A stretch of DNA of 64,000 nt from Halothiobacillus sp. (GTDB lineage Bacteria > Pseudomonadota > Gammaproteobacteria > Halothiobacillales > Halothiobacillaceae): positions 1 through 64,000 of the forward strand of contig JAGDVP010000025.1 of NCBI GenBank assembly GCA_023255735.1. Reading direction: 5' to 3'. Shown here piece after piece: positions 55,626-64,000 of this stretch (positions within the stretch are counted from its first letter, which is position 1; each line of letters opens with the position of its first letter). Made by a program: the position numbers and the translations under genes. A model generated the notes under the pieces. It had not been told where the DNA came from. It did no database searches and was given only the letters and a program-made list of their open reading frames with translations.

Positions 55626-56090
55626 TTACTCAGATTTTGAACGGAAACCATCGTGACATTTTTTGCAAGAATCCGCTGTTTCCTTAAACTTAGGCCCAAT
55701 CGCGGTCATATCGCCCGATTTTGCCGCCACCATTAAATCAGCAGACGCTTTTTGAAACGCCACCACATCTTTATTAAATTCATCTGGCTTGCTCCAAACT
55801 TCATCTTTGGCTTTAGTTTCACCGGCTAACGCATCGGAGCCTTTAGGAAAACCATCTTGCGTCAACATGCTCATAGTGTGCACGGTTGAAGCCATTTTTT
55901 CGAATTGCGCTTTATCAAAAGGCATTTCTTTTTTGACCATTGCGGCCATCATTTTGAAGTTATAGCCGGTGACTTCCATCATCGATTTACGATATTTAAT
56001 CGCATCCGACATCGCATCCGCTTGCGCCAAGCCGCCCGCCACAACAGATAACCCCAGTACCGCAGCAATTGCTGTTTTCACAAAACGCAT
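55626..56090 (-). CDS. Cytochrome c' (class II c-type cytochrome)
   Basis: 154 residues with an N-terminal signal peptide (about 1-25, ending AQADA). The haem site CKKCH (Cys142, Cys145, His146) is at the C-terminus and helices carry the family pattern (RKSMMEVTGYNFKMMAAM, ADLMVAAKSGDMTAI), as expected for cytochrome c'. Such proteins are periplasmic four-helix bundles that bind NO and CO; a role in NO protection is likely but not shown here. It has its own terminator and is read alone. Confidence 0.92.
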   Translation of the reverse strand: MRFVKTAIAAVLGLSVVAGGLAQADAMSDAIKYRKSMMEVTGYNFKMMAAMVKKEMPFDKAQFEKMASTVHTMSMLTQDGFPKGSDALAGETKAKDEVWSKPDEFNKDVVAFQKASADLMVAAKSGDMTAIGPKFKETADSCKKCHDGFRSKSE

Positions 56091-56429
56091 GTTGTATCTC
56101 CTTCACACTGCCAATAAAAAATAAACTCATCGGCGGCAAACTCAGTTGCGCACGCAGCCTTAGGTAACCGCCTCGGTTAAAAGTATAAGGATTTGCTCAA
56201 GATTGCAAAGTAAGTTTAGCTAATCAATTTGTCATAATTGAATAACGCCCGCCAAGTTATTAACCTAATTAAGAAAATACCCGAGGTTAAGGCGAAAAGT
56301 TTTGCAGCTTAAAATGTCACAGCATGGTTTTTTCTGCCTGTGGCGCGAACCATTAAAACCACCCCCAAAGCAAAAGTAACCTACCAAGCGGCCGCATCTC
56401 GTGCGATGGGCTCAACCTGAGCGAGCAAC
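56091..56429. other. Gene-free stretch of 339 bases upstream of cytochrome c'
   Basis: Leader of cytochrome c' and tail of ubiA. It contains a palindromic pair TCAATT (56224-56229) and AATTGA (56236-56241) with a six-base spacer, an operator-like site. No ORF with a ribosome-binding site was found, and no strong promoter hexamers stand out. Confidence 0.5.
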
Positions 56430-57326
56430 TTAAATGACGTTTGAAGCCTGAGCCACAATCAAGGCCAGCATGATGAGCGCGCCAAACCCATTGTTACGTT
56501 TAAAAGCCTGCATACAGTCTGAAGGCGTGCGCGTGCGCGCGCCGCGCACAATAAAAGCAGCGAGTACCGCAGAGAGCGCCAAAACAAGGTAATACCCAAG
56601 AGGATAATGGCTAATCCAGCCCAAAATACCCAAACACAGCAAGGCGGCGGCGTACAACAAGCTCACCATAAGCAAATCAAAGCGCCCAAATAAAATCGCG
56701 GTCGATTTAACGCCAATTTTTAAATCATCTGCGCGATCGGCCATGGCATAGAGCGTATCGTAGGCGATAGTCCAAAATACATTGGCCGCGAATAATACCC
56801 AAGCAATAGCTGGCACAGCGCCCGTTTGCGCGGCAAACCCCATCGGGATGCTCCAGCCGAATGCCAGCCCCAATTGTAACTGGGGCAGCTGATGCCAGCG
56901 TTTGCCTAAGGGATAGGTGACCGCCAGCACAACGGCAACCAGCGATAACGCAATCGTCAATTGATTGAGCTGCAACACCAAAACCAGCGCCAAGAGCAAC
57001 AAAGCCGCAAAAACGGCTAAAGCCTCTTTGGGGCTGACCGCCCCACGCACGATCGGGCGATTCCGAGTGCGCGCCACGTGGCCATCAATTCTACGATCAG
57101 CATAATCATTAATGACGCATCCGGCCGAGCGCATCACAATTACACCGAGTGTGAAAATAATCAAAACACTGAGCGCAGGCATGCCCACCCCTGCAATCCA
57201 TAGCGCCCAATAGGTTGGCCAAAGTAACAGCAAAATGCCAATCGGCCGGTTCAATCGGGTTAGCTCACTGTAGGCGATCATTTTTTGTCGCAAAATGGCA
57301 AAATTGCTGCGCACGGCGGTACTCAC
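56430..57326 (-). CDS. ubiA: 4-hydroxybenzoate polyprenyltransferase
   Basis: Attaches the polyprenyl chain to 4-hydroxybenzoate in ubiquinone synthesis. 298 residues with about eight membrane helices. The Asp-rich prenyl diphosphate motif NDYADRRIDGHVARTRNRP is present, with the second motif YDTLYAMADRADD. The first ATG at 57326 gives an N-terminal 15-residue extension over a second at residue 16; either is possible. ubiC is not adjacent. It is divergent from the carbonic anhydrase-like gene. Confidence 0.94.
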   Translation of the reverse strand: MSTAVRSNFAILRQKMIAYSELTRLNRPIGILLLLWPTYWALWIAGVGMPALSVLIIFTLGVIVMRSAGCVINDYADRRIDGHVARTRNRPIVRGAVSPKEALAVFAALLLLALVLVLQLNQLTIALSLVAVVLAVTYPLGKRWHQLPQLQLGLAFGWSIPMGFAAQTGAVPAIAWVLFAANVFWTIAYDTLYAMADRADDLKIGVKSTAILFGRFDLLMVSLLYAAALLCLGILGWISHYPLGYYLVLALSAVLAAFIVRGARTRTPSDCMQAFKRNNGFGALIMLALIVAQASNVI

Positions 57327-57438
57327 TGTGGTTTAAATGGTTATTTGGGCGCTCAATCGGCTAAAATCCGTCATTCACACAACGCCTCGCACTGCGATCA
57401 GTGCAATGGCTTTTCAGGCTCAGTATTCGGGAAACAGA

Positions 57439-57981
57439 ATGATACGAAATTTTAAAGATCAATCCCCGACCTTGGGTTTGAATGTTTGGATCGATCCTTC
57501 GGCTGTGGTGATCGGTGCCGTTCATTTGGCCGATGGGGTTTCAATTTGGCCAACCGCCGTGCTCCGGGGTGATGTAAACGCCATCACGATTGGCGAGAAT
57601 AGTAATTTGCAAGATGGCGTGATTGTGCACGTCAACCAACCCAGCAGCAAACACCCCACTGGCACGCCTTGCATCGTCGGCGCTGAAGTTACGGTGGGGC
57701 ACAGAGCCACCTTGCACGCCTGCACCATCGGCAATCGGGTACTGGTCGGCATGGGCTCGATTGTGATGGATGATGTGGTGGTTGAAGATTGGGTCATTAT
57801 TGGTGCCGGTAGCGTTGTTGCGCCGGGGAAACGCTTGGAATCGGGGTTTTTGTATTTAGGTGCGCCCGCCCGCAAGGTGCGCCCACTCACGGCCGATGAA
57901 CTGGATTATTTTACCCAATCGGCTGAACTGTACCGCAACTTAGCTGCGCAGCATGCCGCGATGAGCCGCACGCTCGATTAA
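57439..57981 (+). CDS. Gamma-carbonic anhydrase family protein
   Basis: 180 residues from ATG 57439. A left-handed beta-helix of hexapeptide repeats (IGAVHLADGVSIWPTAVLRGD, IGENSNLQDG, VTVGHRATLHACTIG) with the expected His metal ligands in DGVIVHVN, VTVGHRATLHA. Members of this YrdA/CaiE-like family can bind zinc or iron; carbonic anhydrase activity is often unproved. A longer in-frame reading to 57337 is discarded because it crosses into the ubiA divergence. Confidence 0.88.
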   Translation: MIRNFKDQSPTLGLNVWIDPSAVVIGAVHLADGVSIWPTAVLRGDVNAITIGENSNLQDGVIVHVNQPSSKHPTGTPCIVGAEVTVGHRATLHACTIGNRVLVGMGSIVMDDVVVEDWVIIGAGSVVAPGKRLESGFLYLGAPARKVRPLTADELDYFTQSAELYRNLAAQHAAMSRTLD

Positions 57982-58004
57982 TTAATCTGACAGGAGCCTT
58001 TAAA

Positions 58005-58157
58005 ATGCGCCGCATTGCTCAAAAATTTATGCTTGCCTTATTGTCTTTGATTTTTTTGGCGGGCATTGCCGGCTGCAGCACCATGAAAGGATTAGGCCAA
58101 GATATTAAATCGGGCGGCCAAAGTTTGGAAAATGCCGCCGAACGCCACGGCGGCTAA
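58005..58157 (+). CDS. Entericidin-like small lipoprotein (50 aa)
   Basis: A 50-codon gene preceded by CAGGAG. It starts with a lipoprotein signal whose lipobox reads IAGC (Cys24), followed by STMKGLGQDIKSGG and a short polar tail, the entericidin EcnA/EcnB pattern. In E. coli these form a toxin-antidote lipoprotein pair; only one is seen here. Between the carbonic anhydrase and DtxR genes, 23 bases after one and 15 before the other. Confidence 0.88.
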   Translation: MRRIAQKFMLALLSLIFLAGIAGCSTMKGLGQDIKSGGQSLENAAERHGG

Positions 58158-58172
58158 GGATAAAAATACGGG

Positions 58173-58844
58173 ATGAAAACCAGCACGGCACATGAGGATT
58201 ACCTCAAAGCCATTTTCAAATTAGCCGAGCACAGCCCCCAAGCCACGGTAGGCACCTCAGCCATTGCAGAGCGTCTAAATATTGCCCAAGCCTCTGTCAC
58301 GGCGATGCTCAAACGCTTAAGCACCGATGGCTTGATTACCTATGAGCGCTATCAAGGCGCACGCTTAACAAATGCAGGCTCGGCGATTGCTGTGGATATG
58401 ATTCGGCGCCATCGGGTGATTGAAACCTTTTTAGTGCGCGATCTGGACGTGCCCTTGGCCGATGTCGATGCTGAAGCAGAAATTCTTGAGCACGCTTTTT
58501 CTAGCGCCTTGATTGATCGGCTTTGGCAGCACTTAGGCCAACCTGAGTTTGATCCGCATGGCGCACCGATTCCCGTGGCATCCGAAGCGCCCATCGAGCG
58601 CCGGGATTTAATCGCTGTTTTTGAGTTAGCAGCCGGCGAGAGCGCAACCATTGTGCGAATCGCGGCGCACAATGCCACTCAGCTTAGGCTGCTCACGCAA
58701 TTGGGATTGGTGCCGGGGCAAACAATTCGGCGCGCCGAGCCCATCCCCGGCGCAAGTGATGTGGTGTTGCAAATCGAAAAACAAACCCGCGCCATTAACG
58801 CGTCATTGGCGCAAGCCGTTTGGGTTATCCGCAGTAAAAAATAA
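58173..58844 (+). CDS. DtxR/MntR-family metal-dependent repressor
   Basis: 223 residues: N-terminal winged helix (TSAIAERLNIAQASVTAML), dimerisation and metal domain with EILEHAFS and DPHGAPIP, and a C-terminal FeoA/SH3-like domain (about 150-223). The family senses Fe(II) or Mn(II). Which metal cannot be decided; target operators were not identified. Zinc import genes elsewhere in the window have a separate Zur-type operator. Confidence 0.9.
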   Translation: MKTSTAHEDYLKAIFKLAEHSPQATVGTSAIAERLNIAQASVTAMLKRLSTDGLITYERYQGARLTNAGSAIAVDMIRRHRVIETFLVRDLDVPLADVDAEAEILEHAFSSALIDRLWQHLGQPEFDPHGAPIPVASEAPIERRDLIAVFELAAGESATIVRIAAHNATQLRLLTQLGLVPGQTIRRAEPIPGASDVVLQIEKQTRAINASLAQAVWVIRSKK

Positions 58845-58880
58845 CCGGCCAAGGCTGCGTGCGCGCCCGTGGCAGTCAAT

Positions 58881-59972
58881 TTAGACTGAATACACGGGGT
58901 AATCGGTATAACCTTTCGCGTTGCCCCCATAAAACGTGTTGGCATCGGCCGCATTGAGCGGCGCATCCAACCTAAATCGATTGACTAAATCTGGGTTGGC
59001 AATAAACGGCACACCAAATGCCACAACATCGGCCAGTCCCTCGTGCACGGCGGCCTCAGCCCGCGCTTGATCGTACTGATAATTCACCATCATTTTGCCC
59101 GACCACAACGGCCGCAACGCGTTTAAATCAAAAGTAGGCCCAGCAGCACCCGGCTGATCAACTCCCATGCCGGCCACATGCAGGTAAGAAAGATTAAAGG
59201 CATCCACGGCGCGCACCACATGCGAGAAGGTCGCCCACGGGTCGCTATCACTCATACCATTGGCCGGCTGCAAGGGTGAAATACGCAAACCCACCCGATC
59301 CGCGCCCACGGCAGCAGTCACGGCATCCACTACATCCATTAAAAAACGCGCCCGATTCACAATGGAACCGCCGTATTGATCGCTACGCTGGTTACTGCCA
59401 TCACGCAAAAACTGATCGAGTAAATAGCCGTTGGCCGCATGAATTTCCACGCCATCAAAACCCGCTGCAATGGCGTGATGCGACGCCAATTCATAAGCCC
59501 ACACAAGCTTGGGGATTTCAGCGGTATCTAACGCGCGCGGTGTTTCAAAGGGCACTTTTTTAAACGTGGCATCGCGCCCTTCACCGGGAATCGCGATGGC
59601 CGATGGCGCTACCGGCAGTGCGCCATGCGGCTGAAAGCTGGAATGAGAAACTCGCCCTACATGCCATAACTGCAGCACTATTTTGCCGCCCGCCGCATGC
59701 ACGGCATCGGTGACTTTGCGCCAACCGGCAATTTGCGCTTCATTATAAATGCCCGGTGTATTGGGATAACCTTGGCCTTCGGGCATGATTTGCGTCGCTT
59801 CACTAATAATTAAACCCGCCGAAGCGCGCTGACGGTAATATTCCGCCATCAAATCGGTCGGCACATTACCCGCCCCCGCCCGGCAACGGGTTAATGGCGC
59901 CATCACAAGGCGGTTGGCAAGCTCAATTGCACCCAAGGTGATGGGTTGTAACAAAACAGACGTGTTGCTCAT
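58881..59972 (-). CDS. Old yellow enzyme family alkene reductase (NemA-like)
   Basis: 363 residues, FMN TIM-barrel. Conserved motifs: VMAPLTRCRA, LQLWHVGRVSH, FDGVEIHAANGYL (substrate His/Asn pair), DQFLRDGSNQRSDQYGGS. The close match to N-ethylmaleimide reductase suggests reduction of activated C=C bonds or nitro-compounds using NADPH. Physiological substrate unknown. Transcribed alone and convergent with the DtxR gene. Confidence 0.93.
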   Translation of the reverse strand: MSNTSVLLQPITLGAIELANRLVMAPLTRCRAGAGNVPTDLMAEYYRQRASAGLIISEATQIMPEGQGYPNTPGIYNEAQIAGWRKVTDAVHAAGGKIVLQLWHVGRVSHSSFQPHGALPVAPSAIAIPGEGRDATFKKVPFETPRALDTAEIPKLVWAYELASHHAIAAGFDGVEIHAANGYLLDQFLRDGSNQRSDQYGGSIVNRARFLMDVVDAVTAAVGADRVGLRISPLQPANGMSDSDPWATFSHVVRAVDAFNLSYLHVAGMGVDQPGAAGPTFDLNALRPLWSGKMMVNYQYDQARAEAAVHEGLADVVAFGVPFIANPDLVNRFRLDAPLNAADANTFYGGNAKGYTDYPVYSV

Positions 59973-60045
59973 GGGGCTCCCTCAACTATAGATAAATACA
60001 TAAATTAATAGCAGGCTATCAAAGTAGCACGGGAAGGGCAAAACT

Positions 60046-60417
60046 TCAGCGATTTAATTCTGATTCATCTGCGCCGCGTTGCTGCACCAAAACCCAAGGG
60101 TTCACCACCACCGCCCACAAATTAGGCTCACCTTGCGCCCAGCGCTTGGCGGTTGCCACATCCAGCAAGCCAAACTGTTGCTGCGCCATCCAGTGCGCTA
60201 CTTGGTTTTTGTCATCTTCAGCCACGGCAACGGCCGCCGCAATTAAATCAAGGCCGTCTGCCACATGGACAACTTGCCCACGCGCAAATAAAGGCGCTAA
60301 CTCAGGCCAGCTAATCTTCGCCGTTTGGCTTAAAAACAAGGCCCATCGATCTTCTGATAAATCGCCTGCGGGCTGCAAGGTGGCGTGGGGCTTAGCTGCG
60401 TTACTGTTCTTCGTCAT
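60046..60417 (-). CDS. DUF2288 family protein
   Basis: 123 residues from ATG 60417. Mid-region EDRWALFLSQTAKISWPELAP and ends NLWAVVVNPWVLVQQRG, a DUF2288 signature. Cytosolic, no known function. An in-frame reading to 60522 extends across the divergent promoter of the cupin gene and is discarded. Confidence 0.78.
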   Translation of the reverse strand: MTKNSNAAKPHATLQPAGDLSEDRWALFLSQTAKISWPELAPLFARGQVVHVADGLDLIAAAVAVAEDDKNQVAHWMAQQQFGLLDVATAKRWAQGEPNLWAVVVNPWVLVQQRGADESELNR

Positions 60418-60460
60418 TCGTGCCGCTCGGATAGTGATAAAGTGTTCATACTGTAAAAGA

Positions 60461-60474
60461 CCGCCCTTTGGCGG
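60461..60474. repeat. Small hairpin in the DUF2288-cupin divergence
   Basis: CCGCC and GGCGG flank a CTTT loop. On the minus strand it is followed by TCTTTTAC, a terminator-like ending, although no minus-strand gene lies upstream. It may be a leader hairpin of the cupin mRNA. Confidence 0.35.
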
Positions 60475-60501
60475 CTTAATCCCTTTATTTGAGTGTCCAT
60501 C

Positions 60502-60882
60502 ATGGCTGAATCTGTGCAGCAAAAACGCAAAAAACTACCCCCAAGCCGCGCTCATTTGCGCCATCGCGCCAGCTGCTCGCCAGAAAATTTCAATGATTAT
60601 GCAATAAAACGCACGCTTTTACCCCAAACCGCCTGGGGGTTGGAGGTGCTGGAAATGGAATTGCCCAGCGGCTCGCAAATCCGCTCGCCTGGCGTGCCTA
60701 ATCGAGAAACTATTTGGCAAATATTGGCGGGTAGCGGTTTAATGACACTCGGTGTGAATCAATTCGCGGTGGTGCCCGGCGATGTGATTTATATTCAACC
60801 CGACACGGCTTATGCCATTCGCAGCATGGCTGCCTCGCCCCTTCGGATTAATTGCATCAGCAATACCCGTGGTTTTTCTTGA
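60502..60882 (+). CDS. Cupin-domain protein
   Basis: 126 residues from ATG 60502. Small beta-barrel: WQILAGSGLMTLGVNQ and VPGDVIYIQPDT are cupin motif 1 and 2-like strands, but the usual His metal ligands are mostly absent, so it may bind no metal. N-terminal 40 residues are basic and variable. Function unknown. Confidence 0.72.
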   Translation: MAESVQQKRKKLPPSRAHLRHRASCSPENFNDYAIKRTLLPQTAWGLEVLEMELPSGSQIRSPGVPNRETIWQILAGSGLMTLGVNQFAVVPGDVIYIQPDTAYAIRSMAASPLRINCISNTRGFS

Positions 60883-60901
60883 TCTCAACATTGAGTTTTT
60901 T

Positions 60902-61099
60902 ATGCGTATTCAGCGTTCAACATTTGAATTTTTAGTCATTAGTGCCATTTTTGGGAGCATTATTTTGGTTACCTCGTATCTTGGCTACGGGGCGGGTACG
61001 CTCGTGATTATGTTTTGGGTCATCGTGATTTTATTTCGGCTCAAACGTAGAGCCCCCAAGCCATCAGCCAACCAAGCCCCGCCGAATGACCGCGCATAA
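60902..61099 (+). CDS. Small two-helix membrane protein (65 aa)
   Basis: 65 residues from ATG 60902: two hydrophobic helices (FLVISAIFGSIILVTSYLG and LVIMFWVIVILF) and a basic tail (RLKRRAPK). It starts 19 bases after the cupin stop and is probably co-transcribed. No family recognised. Confidence 0.6.
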   Translation: MRIQRSTFEFLVISAIFGSIILVTSYLGYGAGTLVIMFWVIVILFRLKRRAPKPSANQAPPNDRA

Positions 61100-61205
61100 T
61101 GCCCCACCCTGTCGCCAAAATTTAGGCACCCGCACACCTAACCGCATAAAAACAAGGCTGGCGCTACCCAAAATAGCGGCAATTTTAGCGGTACGCTTGA
61201 TGACG

Positions 61206-61991
61206 TTATGCTTTATGCGGGTCTAAAGCTGCGCGCACGCGCGCCAAATCAGATGGGGTATCTACCCCAATCGGCGGAATACATTGCGCCTTTGCTATGG
61301 CAATAGATTCCCCCATCGCCAGTGCGCGCAATTGTTCCAGCTTTTCGGCTTGCTCTAATTCGGCCATCGGTGTGGCCACAAAACGGCGCAAAAACCCTGC
61401 CCGATAAGCATAAAGCCCTAAGTGCCGATAGCCTAACACCTGCCCTTGTGCAGGCGAGCCGTCGCGATAACAAGGTATGGGCGAGCGTGAGAAATACAAC
61501 GCTTGGCCTTGGTTATTCACCACAACTTTAACGGCCGAAGGATCATTAAACTCATGCGCATCCACAATAGGCACCATGAGCGTGGCGAGTGCAGCTCGCG
61601 GTTGATCGACCAGTAGTTGCGCCACTTGCTGCAGCAATGCCGGTACCATAAGGGGCTCATCCCCCTGCAGGTTGACGACAATTTGGTGATCGGGTAATTC
61701 CAATTCGATAATCACTTCAGCTAATCGATCGGTACCGGATTGATGCGCGGGGCTGGTGAGCAACGCTTGGGCACCAAAGTCTTTGGCAACCTGCTGGATT
61801 TTTGCATCATCGGTTGCGATCACGATGAATTCTGCCCCACTTAATGCCGCGCAATCGTGCACCCAAGCCAACATGGGGCGACCATGAATATCGGCCAATG
61901 GTTTGCCGGGCAAACGGGTTGAGCTCATGCGGGCAGGGATAATCACGCAAAACCCGGGCGCCAAATTCGGTGATGCGGGCAGCGGGCTCAT
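61206..61991 (-). CDS. kdsB: CMP-Kdo synthetase
   Basis: Activates Kdo as CMP-Kdo for LPS inner core. 261 residues: nucleotide motif [18 protein letters not shown], metal-binding [10 protein letters not shown], and [11 protein letters not shown]. Its start overlaps the Trm112-like stop as ATGA; the gene ends the msbA-lpxK-Trm112-kdsB block. Confidence 0.95.
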   Translation of the reverse strand: MSPLPASPNLAPGFCVIIPARMSSTRLPGKPLADIHGRPMLAWVHDCAALSGAEFIVIATDDAKIQQVAKDFGAQALLTSPAHQSGTDRLAEVIIELELPDHQIVVNLQGDEPLMVPALLQQVAQLLVDQPRAALATLMVPIVDAHEFNDPSAVKVVVNNQGQALYFSRSPIPCYRDGSPAQGQVLGYRHLGLYAYRAGFLRRFVATPMAELEQAEKLEQLRALAMGESIAIAKAQCIPPIGVDTPSDLARVRAALDPHKA

Positions 61992-62206
61992 GGGGCCATT
62001 GGCCCGGCGGGATGGGCTTTCCGCAAGGTTTCATATTCCTCATCGGTTAAAACACGGGCATCGGTTTCCAGCATAATCGGGATGTCATCGCGAATGGGAT
62101 AGGCCAAACGTGCCGATAAGGAAATCAATTCCTTCGTGCCCGATTGATAAATCAAGGGGCCTTTAGTCACCGGGCAAACCAAAATTTCAAGCAAACGTTT
62201 ATCCAC
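61988..62206 (-). CDS. Trm112/UPF0434 (YcaR-like) protein
   Basis: 72 residues from a GTG at 62206 with GGAG six bases before it. Starts with the family block [17 protein letters not shown] and has [14 protein letters not shown]. Only one Cys remains of the four zinc cysteines of archetypal Trm112. Family members can activate methyltransferases; here, between lpxK and kdsB, the role is unknown. The frame stays open to 62275 but without a start matching the family. Confidence 0.88.
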   Translation of the reverse strand: MDKRLLEILVCPVTKGPLIYQSGTKELISLSARLAYPIRDDIPIMLETDARVLTDEEYETLRKAHPAGPMAP

Positions 62207-62222
62207 AATTATCTCCAAGTAA

Positions 62223-63272
62223 TTAACTAGCCGTATTGGATCGCGCATCGAGCAGGGCAAGAACTGAATCCACAAGCGCCGGGCTTAAGGGTATGTGGCC
62301 ACACACAGCAAAAACCTGACCTGGTTGGGTATGCCAGGCGGGTTTTCTTTCACGCCATTTCACGGCATCTTTTTCAGTCATCAGGAGCGGTTGGGCTAAC
62401 CGCCCCAAATGCACCAGCAACTCAGCCGGCACGGGCTGATGATCGGCCAAGGGATAGGTTTCTAATTTTAGACCCAAGCTGCGCAGCGCATCAAAAAAAC
62501 GCGCGGGATTGCCAATTGCAGCCAACGCCGCCGCCCTACCCTCACAGGCTGGCAGAACTTGCGCAATAAACTCATCAATGGTGTAGCGCGTGTCATCATG
62601 CAAATCGCAAATTTCGTACAACTCAAACGCGACAGGCCAATAATTGGCCGGCATGGGGGCGGACAAATTCGGAGGCGCTCCATTAATCAGCACAAAATCC
62701 CTCTTTGATAGCGTACTCATGGGCTCACGCAGCGGGCCTGCCGGCAAACAGAATTGATTGCCTAGGCCCCGCACGCCATCAATCACCACAAGCTCAATGG
62801 CGCGCACCAATGCATAATGCTGCAAACCATCATCACTGAGCAGCACATCAACCTCAGGATAACGCGCACGCAATTGGCTTGCTGCTCGCACCCGATCGGG
62901 GTGTACCACCACGGGCAAACCCAATCGCTGATAGATTAACCAGGGTTCATCGCCCACCATCTGTACCGACAACGATTCCGCCACATCACGCGGCTCCACG
63001 CCAATTTTTGCACCATAGCCCCGGCTAATAATGCCCACCTTTTTACCCCGAAGGGTTAGGGCTTGCGCCAAAGCAATCAAAACGGGGGTTTTACCCGTGC
63101 CGCCTACGGTAATGTTGCCAATCACAATGACCGGGCAATCCGTTGCCAGCGCGCCGGTGCGGTTTTGCGCCTTTAATCGACGCGATTTAGCCCACCTGCA
63201 GGTAATTAACGAGAACGGCCAAAGCAAAATGCTCAGTACGCCGCGATGCTGCCAAAAGGCGGGATAACGCAC
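62223..63272 (-). CDS. lpxK: Tetraacyldisaccharide 4'-kinase
   Basis: Phosphorylates the lipid A precursor at the 4' position at the inner membrane. 349 residues: an N-terminal hydrophobic segment ([16 protein letters not shown]), P-loop [11 protein letters not shown], and [13 protein letters not shown] with the catalytic Asp. GTG start at 63272, overlapping the msbA stop by one base (TAGTG). Follows msbA. Confidence 0.93.
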   Translation of the reverse strand: MRYPAFWQHRGVLSILLWPFSLITCRWAKSRRLKAQNRTGALATDCPVIVIGNITVGGTGKTPVLIALAQALTLRGKKVGIISRGYGAKIGVEPRDVAESLSVQMVGDEPWLIYQRLGLPVVVHPDRVRAASQLRARYPEVDVLLSDDGLQHYALVRAIELVVIDGVRGLGNQFCLPAGPLREPMSTLSKRDFVLINGAPPNLSAPMPANYWPVAFELYEICDLHDDTRYTIDEFIAQVLPACEGRAAALAAIGNPARFFDALRSLGLKLETYPLADHQPVPAELLVHLGRLAQPLLMTEKDAVKWRERKPAWHTQPGQVFAVCGHIPLSPALVDSVLALLDARSNTAS

Positions 63273-64000
63273 TAAAGCCTCGGCTGCGGCAAATCCGCAG
63301 ACTTAAATTGCAGACGATGCAGTGCCGCATAAGCACCCTCAATACTTAACAAGTCGTGGTGGCTACCCGATTCAATAACACGCCCTTGATCGAGCACCAC
63401 GATGAGGTCGGCGTGTTCAATCGTCGATAGCCTATGCGCAATCACGAGCGTGGTTCGCCCCCGGCTTAAATTTTCAAGCGCCGCTTGAATATACCGCTCC
63501 GATTCGGTATCCAGCGCTGAGGTGGCCTCATCCAAAATTAAAATGGGCGCATCTCGATACAACGCCCGCGCAATGGCTAAGCGCTGGCGCTGGCCACCAG
63601 ACAATAAAACCCCATTTTCGCCTACGGGCGTATCAAAACCCTCCGGCAATTGTTCAATAAAATCAAAGGCAAATGCCGCTTTAGCCGCCGCAATAATGCG
63701 CGTCTTATCGGCGGCCAAGCCATCGCTATAGCCAATATTTGCCGCCACACTGGTGTTAAACAACACGGTATCTTGCGATACATACGCAAATTGGCGGCGC
63801 AAATCGCTGCGCTTAAGGGTGCTAATGTCGATACCATCTAGGCGAATCACACCGCGTTCAATTTCAACAAACCGAGGCAAGCTCGCCATTAGGCTGGATT
63901 TACCGGCACCGCTGCGCCCCACCAGCGCCACGGTTTTACCGGCGGGTATATCAAGGTTGATGTCCGATAAGACCCAAGGGGCATTTGAGGCCGCGCTATC
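63272..64000 (-). CDS. msbA: Lipid A flippase MsbA, 3' part (5' end outside window)
   Basis: 242 residues of the ATPase domain are visible, open to the window edge; the annotated GTG at 63931 is internal. Walker A GRSGAGKSSLM, Q-loop AYVSQDTVLFN, signature [14 protein letters not shown] and Walker B ILILDEATSALD are intact. The missing upstream part should contain six membrane helices. The assignment as MsbA rests on the following lpxK and kdsB. Confidence 0.9.
   Translation of the reverse strand, partial: DSAASNAPWVLSDINLDIPAGKTVALVGRSGAGKSSLMASLPRFVEIERGVIRLDGIDISTLKRSDLRRQFAYVSQDTVLFNTSVAANIGYSDGLAADKTRIIAAAKAAFAFDFIEQLPEGFDTPVGENGVLLSGGQRQRLAIARALYRDAPILILDEATSALDTESERYIQAALENLSRGRTTLVIAHRLSTIEHADLIVVLDQGRVIESGSHHDLLSIEGAYAALHRLQFKSADLPQPRL

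Overview
The window is a gene-dense stretch of a gammaproteobacterial chromosome. The main evidence is the run lolB-ispE-tRNA-Gln-prs-rplY-pth-ychF, a Pseudomonas-like fliLMNOPQR-flhBA-flhF-fleN-fliA-cheYZAB flagellar/chemotaxis block, and the msbA-lpxK-Trm112-kdsB lipid A/Kdo block. A Mg-type HemB, an S-methyl-5'-thioinosine phosphorylase, a cytochrome c' and UbiA/UbiB/UbiJ fit a respiring Gram-negative with ubiquinone and polar flagella. A Halothiobacillus-like or related sulfur-oxidiser is my guess, but no gene here proves it. I see no insertion sequence, prophage, CRISPR array, rRNA operon or plasmid function.

Layout. 1-8255 (+): TPR lipoprotein (5' end outside the window), lolB, ispE, tRNA-Gln, prs, rplY, pth, ychF and hemB: envelope lipoprotein sorting, isoprenoid precursors, PRPP, translation and haem. 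8308-8486: a bidirectional terminator and a 43-residue membrane protein gene missed by ordinary ORF cut-offs. 8604-27102 (-): 20 flagellar and chemotaxis genes, with a good sigma-28 promoter between fliA and cheY. 27242-34831 (-): a GGDEF protein, hom, alaC, thrC, then mtnP-hpt-nagZ (amino acid, purine salvage and peptidoglycan recycling). 35237-39736 (-): a dienelactone hydrolase, a small hypothetical, a P-type H+-ATPase and a DUF1415 protein. 39837-41960 (+): an ElaB/YqjE/YqjK-like trio and a flavoprotein.

42099-46284: scpB (-), then a Zur-type operator and znuACB (+), then a class III PPK2 (+). 46354-49729 (-): ubiJ-ubiB-dusA. 49900-52037: a CHAD protein (+) and a J-domain protein (-). 52332-55477 (+): an Atm1-type exporter, a CIA30-like protein and a 2OG-Fe dioxygenase. 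55626-57326 (-): cytochrome c' and ubiA. 57439-58844 (+): gamma carbonic anhydrase, an entericidin-like lipoprotein (too short for usual cut-offs) and a DtxR-family regulator. 58881-61099: OYE reductase, DUF2288, cupin and a small membrane protein. 61206-64000 (-): kdsB, Trm112, lpxK and the 3' part of msbA.

The window is largely core genome, and I did not find a clear new multi-gene system. The most interesting items are local: a four-segment, attenuator-like leader before rplY; a threonine synthase with a four-cysteine insertion; a zinc importer whose binding protein lacks the usual first histidine and whose ATPase has a His-rich tail; a 20-bp perfect palindrome upstream of thrC; a CheA with repeated acidic peptides in its linker; and two unrecognised small ORFs, each followed by a strong terminator. 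All assignments come from reading the translated sequence; no database search was run.
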